A stretch of 64,000 nucleotides of DNA from Myxococcales bacterium (GCA_016709545.1 JADJMO010000007.1:186001-250000); one strand, 5' to 3'; shown: positions 42,019-51,051, counted from the stretch's first letter. Numbers and translations are program-made. The notes: generated by a model from the letters alone, not told the origin.

Positions 42019-43116
42019 CTACCCAACCGATCGCGCAGCGTCGAGCCCGTAGGCCTCGATCTGAGCGGCCGTCAGCGCGGCGACGTCGGCGCCTGCGTAG
42101 AACGCGCGGTACCACGCCACCGTGCGACGAACGGTCTCCTCGAGCGGCCACCGCGGCCGGAAGCCGAGCTCCGCGACGGCGAGGTCGATCGCGAGGCGGA
42201 GCACGCCGGCCTCGTGCGGGGCGCTCGCGTTGCTGCCGTCGATCCAGCGGCCCTCCCCCCACGCCACGACCAGGCGATCCGCGAGCGTCGCGACGTCGCA
42301 GGCGTCTCCCGCCGCCGGCCCGAAGTTGTAGGCCTTGCTGTGCTGCGCCGCGTCCGGTCCGAGCAACCGCGCGGCGAGCGCGAGGTACCCACCCAGTGGC
42401 TCGAGCACGTGTTGCCATGGGCGCACGCTGCGCGGGTTGCGGACCACGAACGGATCGCCCGCCGCGAGCGCGCGCACCGCGTCGGGCACGAGCCGCGCCT
42501 CCGCCCAGTCGCCGCCGCCGATGACGTTGCCCGCGCGCGCGGTGGCCAGCGCCACCCCGTGCTCGGCGAGGCGCTCGGGCGCGAAGAAGCTCCGCCGGTA
42601 GCTCTGGGTCGCGATCTCGCACGCCGCCTTGCTGGCCGAGTAGACGTCGTGCCCGCCGAGCGCGTCCGGCTCGCGATAGCCGTGGACCCACTCGCGGTTC
42701 TCGTAGCACTTGTCGCTCGTCACCACGACGACCGCCGCGCGCGTCCTGGCCTTGCGCAGCGCCTCGAGCAGGTTGACCGTGCCCATCACGTTGACCTCGA
42801 GGGTCTCGTGGGGCTCGGCGTAGGAGCGACGCACGAGCGGCTGGGCGGCGAGGTGGAAGACGACCTCGGGGGCGAGCGCCTCCACGAGGGCCTCCAGCTT
42901 CGGCCGGTCGCGGACGTCGCCCTCGATCGAGCGGCAGCGCTCGCCGACCCGCGCCGCGGCGAACAGGCAGGGCTCGGTGTCCGGCGCGAGCGCGTACCCC
43001 GTGACCTCGGCGCCGAGGGTGGCGAGCCAGGTCGTGAGCCACCCACCCTTGAAGCCGGTGTGCCCGGTCACGAGGACGCGTCGCCCGCGCAGGATCTCGA
43101 GATCGACGGTGCTCAT
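42019..43116 (-). CDS. rfbG: CDP-glucose 4,6-dehydratase
   Basis: 365 residues of the extended SDR family. VLVTGHTGFKGGWL is the RfbG-type NAD motif. HLAAQPLVRRSYAEPHETLEVNVMGTVNLLEA, VVVTSDKCYENREW and YSASKAACE (Tyr-x3-Lys) are all characteristic of CDP-glucose rather than dTDP-glucose dehydratases. It makes CDP-4-keto-6-deoxyglucose, the entry to 3,6-dideoxy and 6-deoxy amino sugars. The keto-sugar is a suitable substrate for one of the three aminotransferases in the locus. Its ATG overlaps the stop of YfhO-like 3. Confidence 0.92.
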   Translation of the reverse strand: MSTVDLEILRGRRVLVTGHTGFKGGWLTTWLATLGAEVTGYALAPDTEPCLFAAARVGERCRSIEGDVRDRPKLEALVEALAPEVVFHLAAQPLVRRSYAEPHETLEVNVMGTVNLLEALRKARTRAAVVVVTSDKCYENREWVHGYREPDALGGHDVYSASKAACEIATQSYRRSFFAPERLAEHGVALATARAGNVIGGGDWAEARLVPDAVRALAAGDPFVVRNPRSVRPWQHVLEPLGGYLALAARLLGPDAAQHSKAYNFGPAAGDACDVATLADRLVVAWGEGRWIDGSNASAPHEAGVLRLAIDLAVAELGFRPRWPLEETVRRTVAWYRAFYAGADVAALTAAQIEAYGLDAARSVG

Positions 43117-44876
43117 CTGCGCACCGAGGATAGCGCACGCCGGCGTCGGAGCCGGCCGACCACGAAGAGGCTCGTGAGCGCGACGGCCGTCGCTCCGGTG
43201 ATGCAGAGACCGGCGGTCAACCGCCGCGGCCAGTACTGCAGGTGGACGTGCTGCTTGCCCTGCGCCACGTCCACCACCAGCAACAGGCGCTGCTCGCGCA
43301 CCGTGCCCACGTTCGAGCGCCAGCCGACGTCGTAGGCGCTGTTCAGGAGCACCCGCGCGGAGCCCTCCGGCACCTCGACGTCGAAGTCGAACGTGCTCGG
43401 GGTGCGCTTGACGTTGGTGACGAGCGCCCGGTCGCTGCGCGCCTGCGGGACGTCGCCCGGCCACAGCGGCGCGCCCCAGCCGAACACGAACTCCTGGCGA
43501 CACCCGAGCCACGCCCGGTTGTCGCGCGGCTGGTCGGGCCAGTTCGCGAGGTCCTTGAGCGCGTAGTGCAGGTTCGCGGCCGGCTTTCGCTCCTCGAGCG
43601 GTTTGCCCCCGACGCGGCTCGCGACCACCCGCTGGTCGAGGATGACGGTGTCGACCACCGTCACGAGCGCGGCCGAGCCGAGCGCGCCGATCGCGAGCGC
43701 CGCGAGCAGCCGCAGCCGCGGGAACCGCTGCGCGAGGAAGCGCGGGACGCGGTCGAGCGCGAGCCCCCCGGCGAGCACGAGGATCATGAACACGAAGATG
43801 CGGAACCGCGACGGCACCCGCATCGCCGTGAAGGGGAACACGCGCTCGTGCAGCCAGGCCCACGGCGCGTCGTCGTCGTAGCCCCCCAGCATCAGCCAGA
43901 AGCATGGGATCAGCACGACCCACATCCAGCGCGCGCGCCGGATCGCGACCAGGAGCCCCACCGCGGCGAGCGCGAGGCCCGGCAGCCCGAGGAAGCTGAT
44001 GTACTCACCCCACACGTACTGCTGGCCGGGCAGCTTCGGCCACCACCGCCACTGGGGCCACAGGAACATGGCCTTGAGCGTGTGGGCGCGCGCGAGGTGG
44101 TCCCAGTCCGACTCCATGTGGCGCTTGTGGATGGCGAACTGCTCGGCGAGCGGCAGGAGGCGCGCGGCCGAGAGTCCCACCATCGCGACGACCGTGACGA
44201 GCGCGGCGACGGCGATGCGCGGGAGGCGCCGCGGGGTCGCGCGGGTCAGGGTCTCGAGGCCCAGCACCACCGCGCCGAGGGGCAGGGGATACGTGCCCCC
44301 GTCGTACACGATGAGCGCGAGCATCGCGCCGAGCCCCACCGCGGCGCCGAGCCCGTGCTCCGCGCGGCGCCACAGGTAGATCAGCCACGGCATCAGCCAG
44401 AACGAGACGAACGTGAAGTGGGCGCCCGCGACCTGGCTGGTGAGGGTCGCGCCGAAGCCCCACATGGTCGCCGCGAACGCCGCGCCCACCTGGCCGAGGC
44501 GCAGGTCGCGCCGCGCGAGCAGCCACATCCCGAAGAACCCGGCGAGCGCGTGGGCGAGCTGCCAGACCATGCTGGTGATGTTCGCGTTCACCGGCTGCAG
44601 CGCGAGCAAGAGCGGCGAGACCACGAGCGACTCCGGGTGGTCCCAGAGCGGGATCCCGAGGCAATCGTAGGGGTTCCACAGCGGGAGCTCGCGGGCGCGG
44701 AGGGCCGCCTTGCCGACCTCGATCTGGTGGAGGAACCGCTCGCCGTCGCCGGTCGGCGTGGTGGGGTAGGCCGCGATCATCGGGCCCCAGACGAGCGCGA
44801 GCAGCAGCAGCGAGAGCCACAGGAGCCAGTTCCGTCGCAGCCACCGGGGGAGGAGGACGCGGAGCACCGGCGGCAT
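43113..44876 (-). CDS. YfhO-like polytopic membrane protein 3
   Basis: 587 residues, intact, with about 12 spans. Early motif ELPLWNPYDCLGIPLWDHPES and VWGEYISFLGLPGLAL in the middle are shared with copy 1. The late outside domain has ARVLLNSAYDVGWRSNVG then HVHLQYWPRRL and a last span. This is the YfhO order: membrane core, acidic loop, extracytoplasmic sheet, final anchor. It is followed by rfbG with overlapping stop/start, so the sugar-nucleotide enzyme and the transferase are made together. Confidence 0.8.
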   Translation of the reverse strand: MPPVLRVLLPRWLRRNWLLWLSLLLLALVWGPMIAAYPTTPTGDGERFLHQIEVGKAALRARELPLWNPYDCLGIPLWDHPESLVVSPLLLALQPVNANITSMVWQLAHALAGFFGMWLLARRDLRLGQVGAAFAATMWGFGATLTSQVAGAHFTFVSFWLMPWLIYLWRRAEHGLGAAVGLGAMLALIVYDGGTYPLPLGAVVLGLETLTRATPRRLPRIAVAALVTVVAMVGLSAARLLPLAEQFAIHKRHMESDWDHLARAHTLKAMFLWPQWRWWPKLPGQQYVWGEYISFLGLPGLALAAVGLLVAIRRARWMWVVLIPCFWLMLGGYDDDAPWAWLHERVFPFTAMRVPSRFRIFVFMILVLAGGLALDRVPRFLAQRFPRLRLLAALAIGALGSAALVTVVDTVILDQRVVASRVGGKPLEERKPAANLHYALKDLANWPDQPRDNRAWLGCRQEFVFGWGAPLWPGDVPQARSDRALVTNVKRTPSTFDFDVEVPEGSARVLLNSAYDVGWRSNVGTVREQRLLLVVDVAQGKQHVHLQYWPRRLTAGLCITGATAVALTSLFVVGRLRRRRALSSVRR

Positions 44877-44879
44877 CGC

Positions 44880-46604
44880 TCAGGCCCGCCGGCGGCGACG
44901 GAGGAGCGGGGCGGCGAGCACCGTGAGCGTCGCGAGGACGCCCAGGCTCGTCAGCGCCACGCCGGTGAAGAACCCGCGCGGGCGATACTGCAGGACGACG
45001 TGGTGCCGGCCCGCGGGCAGCGCGAGGTCGAGCATCAGCGCGGGGCTCTTCGCCACGCGACCGATGCTGGGTTTCCAATCCGCCGAGAAGCTCTGATTGA
45101 AGTGGACGACGGTGGGGCCCGGAGCGTCGACGTCGAGCACCCAGGTGTTCTGGCGGACCAGCACCTTGCTCAGCGTGCCGGCGTCGACCCAGGCCTGCGG
45201 CACCTCGCCCATGCGCAGCGCGCGCGCCGGGGGCAGCTCGAGCGACAGCGAGTAGCAGCTGTCGGTCCCGAGGTTCTTCATCGGGTTCTCGGCCTTGCGC
45301 GCGAGGTCGTCGAGGCCGGGCTCGAGGTGGTACGGGCGCGCGAGCGGGTCGAGCTTCGGGAGCGGCGCCTGTTGCGGCAGGTCCTTGTAGAGCTTGCGCG
45401 CGGCGGCGAGCGGGTCGGCCGCGGCGAGCACCCCGGCGGCGAGCAGGATGGCCACGAGGTGGGGCCGCTTCACGGCCTTGATGGCCTCGTGCAGCGCGAC
45501 GGCCGCCGCGCCGGCGATCGCCAGGTCGACCACGATGATCCACCGCGAGGGCACGTTCATCTGGTGGAACAGGGGGAGCCGCGAGAGGATCACGAACGGG
45601 GCGTTGGGCGAGCTCACGCCCCGGGTGAGCAGCATCGAGCCGACCAGGAGGAAGAACAGGTCCCACCGCCGCGGCTTGAGGATCAGCGCGGTGCCGGCGC
45701 CCGCGATGCCCATGCCCACCACCAGCGGGCCCACGTACCCGCGGTACTCGTCCGCGCTGTAGTTCACCCCCGCCGGGCGGTTGATCTCGGCCTCGCCCAG
45801 CATGGCGAAGAAGTGCGGCCACTGCGGCGAATCTTTCTCGGCGAACACCCGCGGATAGCGCGTGATCAGATCGAGCATCGGCACGAGCTTCACCGCCGCG
45901 AGGCAGATCCCGAGGCCGAGCGTCAGACCGAGCACCCGACCGACGGTGGCCGCGCCGACCCCGTGCGCGAACACGCGCGGCACCGACACGAGCAAGAGCG
46001 CGACGACGGTGAACGCGAGCGGGTAGAGCCCGCCCTCGAGCCCGACGAGCCCCAGCGCCACCCCGGCGCCCGCGGCCGCGCGCACGTCCCGCTCGCCCAT
46101 GCGCGCGAGGGCGAGCACCCAGGGCAGCAGCGCTACGGCCGCGAAATGCAGCCGGAATCCGCCGTGGAACACCACGCCGCCCGCCGCCGCGAACACCACG
46201 CCGGCCATGAACGCGGGCAGCCGGTCGACGAGCAGCGCGCGCCGCGCCCACGCGTAGCCGCCGGTGATGCCGACGATCGCCGCGACGAGCAGGTAGCCGC
46301 GCACCATCGCGTCGCCGCGGACGCCGAAGAGGCCGGCGACCAGCGTGCCGATCACCGTGGTGTCGGGGTTGCCGAGGTAGGGGCTGCCGCCGCACTGCGA
46401 GCGGTCCCAGAGGGGGAAGCCGTCGCCACGCAGGAACGAGGTGCGCGCGACCTCGAAGGCGCGCACGCCGAGCTGCCCCTCGAGGCCGGGCGTCGAGCCG
46501 CGCAGGTACATCGCGCGGAGCGCTTGCGCGACGACGATCGCCGCGGCCAGCACGACCCCGCGGACGGCCCACCGCCTCAGCGCGGCCTGGGTCGCTCGAC
46601 GCAT
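44880..46604 (-). CDS. YfhO-like polytopic membrane protein 4
   Basis: 574 residues, intact, and the most diverged copy: FPLWDRSQCGGSPYLGNPD replaces the LPLWNPYxCxGxP motif. The tail TVVHFNQSFSADWKPSIG and HHVVLQYRPRGFFTG keep the family's outside domain and last span. ENPMKNLGTDSCYSL precedes it. It lies between discoidin copy 3 (4 bases upstream) and YfhO-like 3 (3 bases downstream), part of a tight leftward run from 47499 to 42019. Confidence 0.78.
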   Translation of the reverse strand: MRRATQAALRRWAVRGVVLAAAIVVAQALRAMYLRGSTPGLEGQLGVRAFEVARTSFLRGDGFPLWDRSQCGGSPYLGNPDTTVIGTLVAGLFGVRGDAMVRGYLLVAAIVGITGGYAWARRALLVDRLPAFMAGVVFAAAGGVVFHGGFRLHFAAVALLPWVLALARMGERDVRAAAGAGVALGLVGLEGGLYPLAFTVVALLLVSVPRVFAHGVGAATVGRVLGLTLGLGICLAAVKLVPMLDLITRYPRVFAEKDSPQWPHFFAMLGEAEINRPAGVNYSADEYRGYVGPLVVGMGIAGAGTALILKPRRWDLFFLLVGSMLLTRGVSSPNAPFVILSRLPLFHQMNVPSRWIIVVDLAIAGAAAVALHEAIKAVKRPHLVAILLAAGVLAAADPLAAARKLYKDLPQQAPLPKLDPLARPYHLEPGLDDLARKAENPMKNLGTDSCYSLSLELPPARALRMGEVPQAWVDAGTLSKVLVRQNTWVLDVDAPGPTVVHFNQSFSADWKPSIGRVAKSPALMLDLALPAGRHHVVLQYRPRGFFTGVALTSLGVLATLTVLAAPLLRRRRRA

Positions 46605-46608
46605 CCGG

Positions 46609-47499
46609 CTACTCCAGCACGGCCTCGGCGAGGGCCGCGCCCTGGCCGGCCCACGTCTTGACGACGATGCGGACCTTCTCGACGGGCGCGCTGCCGGTGC
46701 CGAGCTCGATGCGGCGCCACTCGGGCCTGAGCGAGAACGGCCCGAGGTTCACGGGCAAGGTCTTGATCAGCTTGCCCTGCGACCAGACCTCGACGTCGGC
46801 GTCGAGCACCGCGCGGTCGGGGTTGCCGCCGCCCTTGCCGTTGAGGACCTTGAGCCGGGTGAACGGCCGCGGCTTGAGGGGCGAGAGATCGATCCAGCCG
46901 GGCGCGAGATCGGGGAGCTGCCACTCGGTCGCATCGGCGCCGTCGGTGGCGAGCTGCGGCGGGAACCGCGGGCCGTTGCTCGCCGACGCCTCGGCCTTGA
47001 GCTGCACCGGGCGGCGCGCGAGCCACACCGCGGCGACGATCGCGGTGAGGACCAGCAGCACCACCCCGCCGACGCGGACCACGCGCACGCGGCGGCGATC
47101 GACCTTGTCGAGCGCGACGGGGAGCAGGGCCTCGTCGAGCTTGTTCTGCAGGTCGACGAGCTTCTCGAACTGGCGCTCGTGCTCGGCGCGCAGGTCGGCC
47201 TCGAGCTCCGGGACCGCCTGGGCCAGCAGCGCGTCGGCGGCGGCCTTGCGCTCCTCGGCCACGACGGGCGCGCCCTCCACGTCGAGCGCCGCGCGGGTCA
47301 GCTCGAGGGCCGTCCTCGCGAGCCCCAGCGCCTCGGCCCGCGATCCGTAGGCCCACAGGGCCTCGGCGGCCTCACGCTTCTGGTGCGCGCGGTGGACGAG
47401 GCCGTGGAAGGTCGAGTGCGCCGCGGCCATGCCCGTCGCCCGGGACTCGGCGTCGCGCAGCAGGAACCACTCGCGCAGGTCGGAGGCAAGGGAGGCCAT
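46609..47499 (-). CDS. Membrane-anchored discoidin-like protein 3
   Basis: 296 residues, colinear with copy 2: REWFLLRDAESRA, KREAAEALWAYGSRAEALGLAR, one membrane span (GGVVLLVLTAIVAAVWLA), then RFPPQLATDGADATEWQLPD..GWIDLSPLKPR and VEKVRIVVKTWAGQGAALAEAVLE. Copies 2 and 3 share near-identical DNA at the 3' end, so their duplication is recent. It leads the run discoidin 3, YfhO-like 4, YfhO-like 3, rfbG. Confidence 0.75.
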   Translation of the reverse strand: MASLASDLREWFLLRDAESRATGMAAAHSTFHGLVHRAHQKREAAEALWAYGSRAEALGLARTALELTRAALDVEGAPVVAEERKAAADALLAQAVPELEADLRAEHERQFEKLVDLQNKLDEALLPVALDKVDRRRVRVVRVGGVVLLVLTAIVAAVWLARRPVQLKAEASASNGPRFPPQLATDGADATEWQLPDLAPGWIDLSPLKPRPFTRLKVLNGKGGGNPDRAVLDADVEVWSQGKLIKTLPVNLGPFSLRPEWRRIELGTGSAPVEKVRIVVKTWAGQGAALAEAVLE

Positions 47500-47571
47500 C
47501 GGCGAGGGGCCGCACGCTACCCAACGGATTGCCGAGCGTCGAGCCCTCCCGAGGCCGGGTTGCCACAGGAA

Positions 47572-47580
47572 TGCTACATT
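47572..47580 (+). promoter_or_regulatory. Putative extended -10 (TGCTACATT) for a leaderless transcript
   Basis: TGn-TACATT, the best TAnnnT match in the window, ends six bases before the ATG at 47587. Confidence 0.55.
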
Positions 47581-47586
47581 GGCCAG

Positions 47587-49084
47587 ATGTCCTTCCGGTC
47601 GATTCTCGGTGTGGTCGCGGTTTCCACTTGCATGCTCCCCGTCGCGTGTTCTTCGGACGACGGGGGCACCCCGACCACCGACTCCGGGGTCGACACCGGC
47701 GCCGACACCGGCCCGCTCGACCCGCTCGCGGTGCCCTGCACCGACACGAAGGACGCCGTCTACGGCGCCCCGGGCGCGCTGCCGGCGGACAAGGGCGCGA
47801 TCCTCAAGTGCAGCCCCGCCGACACGATCGCCAAGGCCGCCCTCCAGGCCAAGGTCGACGGCATCGGCTACAAGGGCAAGGCGCTCACGAGCGGCTACCG
47901 CAGCTACCGCATCCTCTACCGCACCGAGCGCGGCACCAAGACCCCGAGCGCCGGCTACACGAGCGCGATGGTGTTCCTCCCCGACACGCCGCGCGCCGCC
48001 AAGCTCCCGCTCGTCCTCTTCGGGCGCGGCAGCCGCGGGCAGGCCGCCAAGTGCGCGCCTTCGCGCCTCGAGCCCGAGGGCGCCTACGTGCAGGGCGACT
48101 ACGACGCGGCGGTGCTGCCGCTCGTCGGCGCCGGCTACGCGGTCATCGCCCCCGACCTCTCCGGCTACGCCAACTTCGGCGCCGCGGACAACCCCGTCGC
48201 GGCCTACGGCAACGCGAACGACTCCGGCAAGGCGCTCCTCGACGGCAGCCGCGCCCTGCGCAAGCTCGTCCCCTCGATCCTCAGCGACAAGGTCGTCCTC
48301 GTCGGCCACTCGCAGGGCGGTCACGTCGCGCTCTCGGGCGCCGCGCTCTCGGGCACCTACGGCGTCGACGGCACGCTCGCGGGCGTCGCGCTGTATGCGC
48401 CGCTCTGGCTCGCCCAGCGCACGTGGGGCGCGCTCCTGCTCCTCGCCGACGTCTACCCGATCGCCACCGAGCCCACGCCGAACGCCGTGAGCATCTGGTA
48501 CCACTACACGACGAGCGAGCTGCTCGACGGCCCGGGCCACGGCGGCGACGTCTTCAAGGCCGACAAGCGCGCCGCGATCAAGACCTTCGTCGAGTCCGAC
48601 TGCTGGGCGAAGAACTACCCGAAGCTCGAGGCGCTCGGCACCAAGGCGACCGACCTCTTCGACCCGCGTTCGACGCGGCCGTCACCAACGCCGCCGCCGC
48701 CGGCTCGGCGTGCCCACCGCCGACCCGGGCAAGACCCTCTGCGAGACCTGGCTGGCCCGTTACAAGGCCGACCGTCCTCGCTCTCCGCGGTCAAGGCGCC
48801 GGTGCTCTTCATGTACGGCGCCAGCGACACCACCATCCCGCCCCAGCGCGTCACCTGCGCTGATCGACACGATGGAGAAGGACGGCGTCAAGCCCACCTA
48901 CTGCGTCGACCCCGACCAGGACCACGGCGGCATCGTCCGCGCCAAGTCGAGCTACGTCGCCGACTGGATCGGCAGCGTCGCCCTCGGCGAGACCGCCCCG
49001 GCGGCCTGCGCAAAGGGCAAGGAAGCGATCCTCGCCACCGACGGCAAGCCCGCCACCTGCGACCCGATTCCCCCGAACGATTGA
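47587..49084 (+). CDS. Secreted alpha/beta hydrolase lipoprotein (several apparent frameshifts)
   Basis: Lipoprotein (lipobox PVACS, Asp/Thr linker TPTTDSGVDTGADTG) with a secretory-lipase/prolyl-oligopeptidase-like fold. Nucleophile Ser242 lies in GHSQGG, the acid Asp in FMYGASDTTIP, and the His in DQDHGG. From about 48660 to 48865 the colinear protein jumps frame about four times (AFDAAVTNAAAAGSACP; TADPGKTLCETWLARYK; SSLSAVKAPVLFMYGASD; LIDTMEKDGVKPTYC) before finishing at 49084. All pieces together make about 498 residues with an intact triad. This points to a poor stretch of assembly, though decay cannot be excluded. Confidence 0.72.
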
Positions 49085-49130
49085 GTTCTCCCGGACGGCG
49101 GAGGACACCCCGTCCATCGACCGGCAGAGA

Positions 49131-49144
49131 CTATCGACCGATAG
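49131..49144. promoter_or_regulatory. Inverted repeat CTATCG-AC-CGATAG upstream of the thiolase gene
   Basis: A 14-base dyad about 52 bases before the thiolase ATG, in AT-richer sequence than its surroundings. Position and size fit an operator for a dimeric repressor such as a TetR-family regulator of fatty-acid genes; no such regulator is adjacent. Confidence 0.45.
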
Positions 49145-49196
49145 TTTGCGGGTCGAAGGTGGTCGCGCTGTAACCGGGTCCCCTCCGGAGGTTCCC

Positions 49197-50414
49197 ATGA
49201 GCAGCACGTCGAACAGTGGCTTGGGCAAGGGCATCGTCATCGTCGCCGCGAAGCGCACCGCGTTCGGCACGATGCAGGGCGCTCTCAAGGGCATCACCGC
49301 CAACGATCTCGCCGTGCACGCGGCCAAGGCGGCGCTCGCCCAGAGCGGCCTGAGCGGCGCCGACATCGACCACGTGATCGTGGGCAACGTGCTCCAGTCG
49401 AGCGCCGACGCCATCTACTGCTCGCGCCACGTCGGCCTCAAGGCCGGCGTTCCGATCGAGGTGCCGGCCGTCACCGTCAACCGCCTGTGCGGCTCCGGCT
49501 TCGAGGCGCTCATCCAGGGCGCGCACCGCCTGCTCCTCGGCGAGGCCAGCGCGGTGCTCGTCGGTGGCACCGAGAACATGACCCAGGCCCCCCACATCAT
49601 CCGCGGCGGCCGCGAGGGCTTCGCGTTCGGCAAGTCGCCCGCGATCGAGGACTCGCTCTGGAGCTGCCTCACCGACAGCTACTGCAACGCGCCGATGGCC
49701 GTCACCGCCGAGAACCTCGCCACCAAGTACGGCATCACGCGCGAGCAGTGCGACCAGTACGCGATCACCTCGCAGAAGCGCTGGGCCGAGGCCAACGCCG
49801 CCGGCGCGTTCAAGGACGAGATCGCCGCCATCGACCTCCCTGGCAAGAAGAAGGCGCGCCGCCCGTCGCCTTCGCGACCGACGAGCACCCGCGCCCGCAG
49901 TCGACGATGGAGTCGCTCGCCAAGCTCCCGCCCGTCTTCAAGAAGGACGGCGTCGTCACGGCCGGCAACGCGAGCGGCATCTGCGACGGCGCCGCCATGC
50001 TCGTGCTGACGACCGCCGAATACGCCGCCCAGAAGGGCCTCACCGTGCTCGCCAAGCTCACCTCGTGGGGCGTCGCGGGCGTGGATCCCACGCTGATGGG
50101 CATCGGCCCGGCGTACGCGATCCCGAAGGCCCTCGACCGCGCGGGCATCAAGCCGGGCGACGTCGACTTCTACGACATCAACGAGGCGTTCGCCCCGCAG
50201 TGGCTCGCGTGCGCCAAGCACCTCGAGATCCCGCTCGAGAAGGCCAACGTCAACGGCGGCGCGATCGCGCTCGGCCACCCGCTCGGCGCCTCGGGCGCGC
50301 GCATCACGGCGAACCTGGTCTACACGCTCGCGCAAGAAGAACAAGAAGATCGGCGTCGGCAGCGCGTGCATCGGCGGCGGCCAGGGCATCGCGGTCGTCA
50401 TCGAACGGGCGTAG
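49197..50414 (+). CDS. Acetyl-CoA C-acetyltransferase/thiolase (two apparent frameshifts)
   Basis: Thiolase joining or cleaving acyl-CoA. Nucleophile Cys98 lies in NRLCGSGF, GGTENMTQAPH follows, INEAFAPQ holds the CoA-site Asn, His is in ALGHPLGASGARI and the second Cys is in SACIGGGQG. As written the frame breaks near 49851 (KKKGAPVAFATDE expected) and near 50329-50334 (before KKNKKIGVG). Restored, it is about 405 residues, normal for the family. GGAG lies upstream of the ATG. A dyad upstream suggests local regulation, and the gene ends 30 bases before the stem-bounded repeat unit. Confidence 0.9.
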
Positions 50415-50444
50415 CTCCGGCGTACGGGGCGTGTGGGGCCCACC

Positions 50445-50585
50445 GGGCGTGGCGGGGGCCTCCTCCGAGCCACCGGGGCGCCCTCACACGAGCCCGACCG
50501 CTGTCGCGCCTTCCAGCGGGGGCGCTGCGCGTTGCTTGCAGCGGAGTGTCTTTGCGGTGTCTCGGAGGAGGCCCCCGCCACGCCC
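50445..50585 (+). repeat. Stem-bounded repeat unit A (after the thiolase gene)
   Basis: A perfect 25-base inverted repeat (50445-50469 with 50561-50585) encloses a 91-base interior holding the 81-base core at 50475-50555. Inside the core, CCGCTG/CAGCGG and CGCTGC/GCAGCG could form two smaller hairpins. The unit begins 30 bases after the thiolase stop. The core recurs, inverted, in unit B. It may be a transcript-end structure, an unrecognised small RNA or a mobile palindromic element. Confidence 0.7.
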
Positions 50586-50728
50586 TCTCGGGAGCACACG
50601 CCCGTGGCCTCCGCTTCGGGGGGGGCTCGAGCTCTGCTCTCGGGTCGGCGCGAGATGCGGCACTCTTGCCGCGCGGCGCCTTCCGACGCGGCCGGACGCT
50701 TGGTCCTCGCGAGGAGGCCCCATTTTTC

Positions 50729-50768
50729 CGCGCACGAATGTAAAGCGCGTGTTTTACATTCGTGCGCG
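50729..50768. repeat. Perfect 16-base hairpin midway between the two units
   Basis: CGCGCACGAATGTAAA (50729-50744) and its exact reverse complement (50753-50768) flank an 8-base loop, with T-rich and A-rich tracts just outside. It is by far the most AT-rich spot in the gap. Together with units A and B it accounts for much of the 664-base stretch without genes (50415-51078); the rest is GC-rich with short direct repeats such as CGTGGTGTGGA near 50830. Confidence 0.8.
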
Positions 50769-50922
50769 AGAAAATTTCGGCCCCGCCGCGCGGGTGGGTC
50801 CACGCCCGCGATCGCACCACCGCCACTTCGTGGTGTGGACTCGTGGTGTGGATGGCACCACCGCACGGCACTGTCCGCGGTGGTCCTCCACCCGCGCGTA
50901 GCAAGGTGGGAAAGAGCGAGGA

Positions 50923-51051
50923 CGCCGACGCCACCTCGCAGAGACCGCAAAGACACTCCGCTGCAAGCAACGCGCGACGCCCCCGCTGGAAGGCAGGACA
51001 GCGGTCGGGCTCGTGTGAGGGCGCCCCGGTCTCTGCGAGGTGGCGTCGGCG
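50923..51051 (-). repeat. Stem-bounded repeat unit B (after the histidine kinase gene)
   Basis: A perfect 24-base inverted repeat (50923-50946 with 51028-51051) encloses the same 81-base core as unit A in reverse orientation (50947-51027, 77 of 81 identical). The stem sequence differs from that of unit A. The unit ends 27 bases from the kinase stop, so relative to its own upstream gene it has the same orientation and spacing as unit A. Confidence 0.7.

Noticed and set aside
43242..46661. Open frame of 1139 codons on the plus strand
   Set aside because: Antisense to two intact YfhO-like genes; composition is typical of a shadow frame (Arg/Glu/His-rich, no hydrophobic segments).
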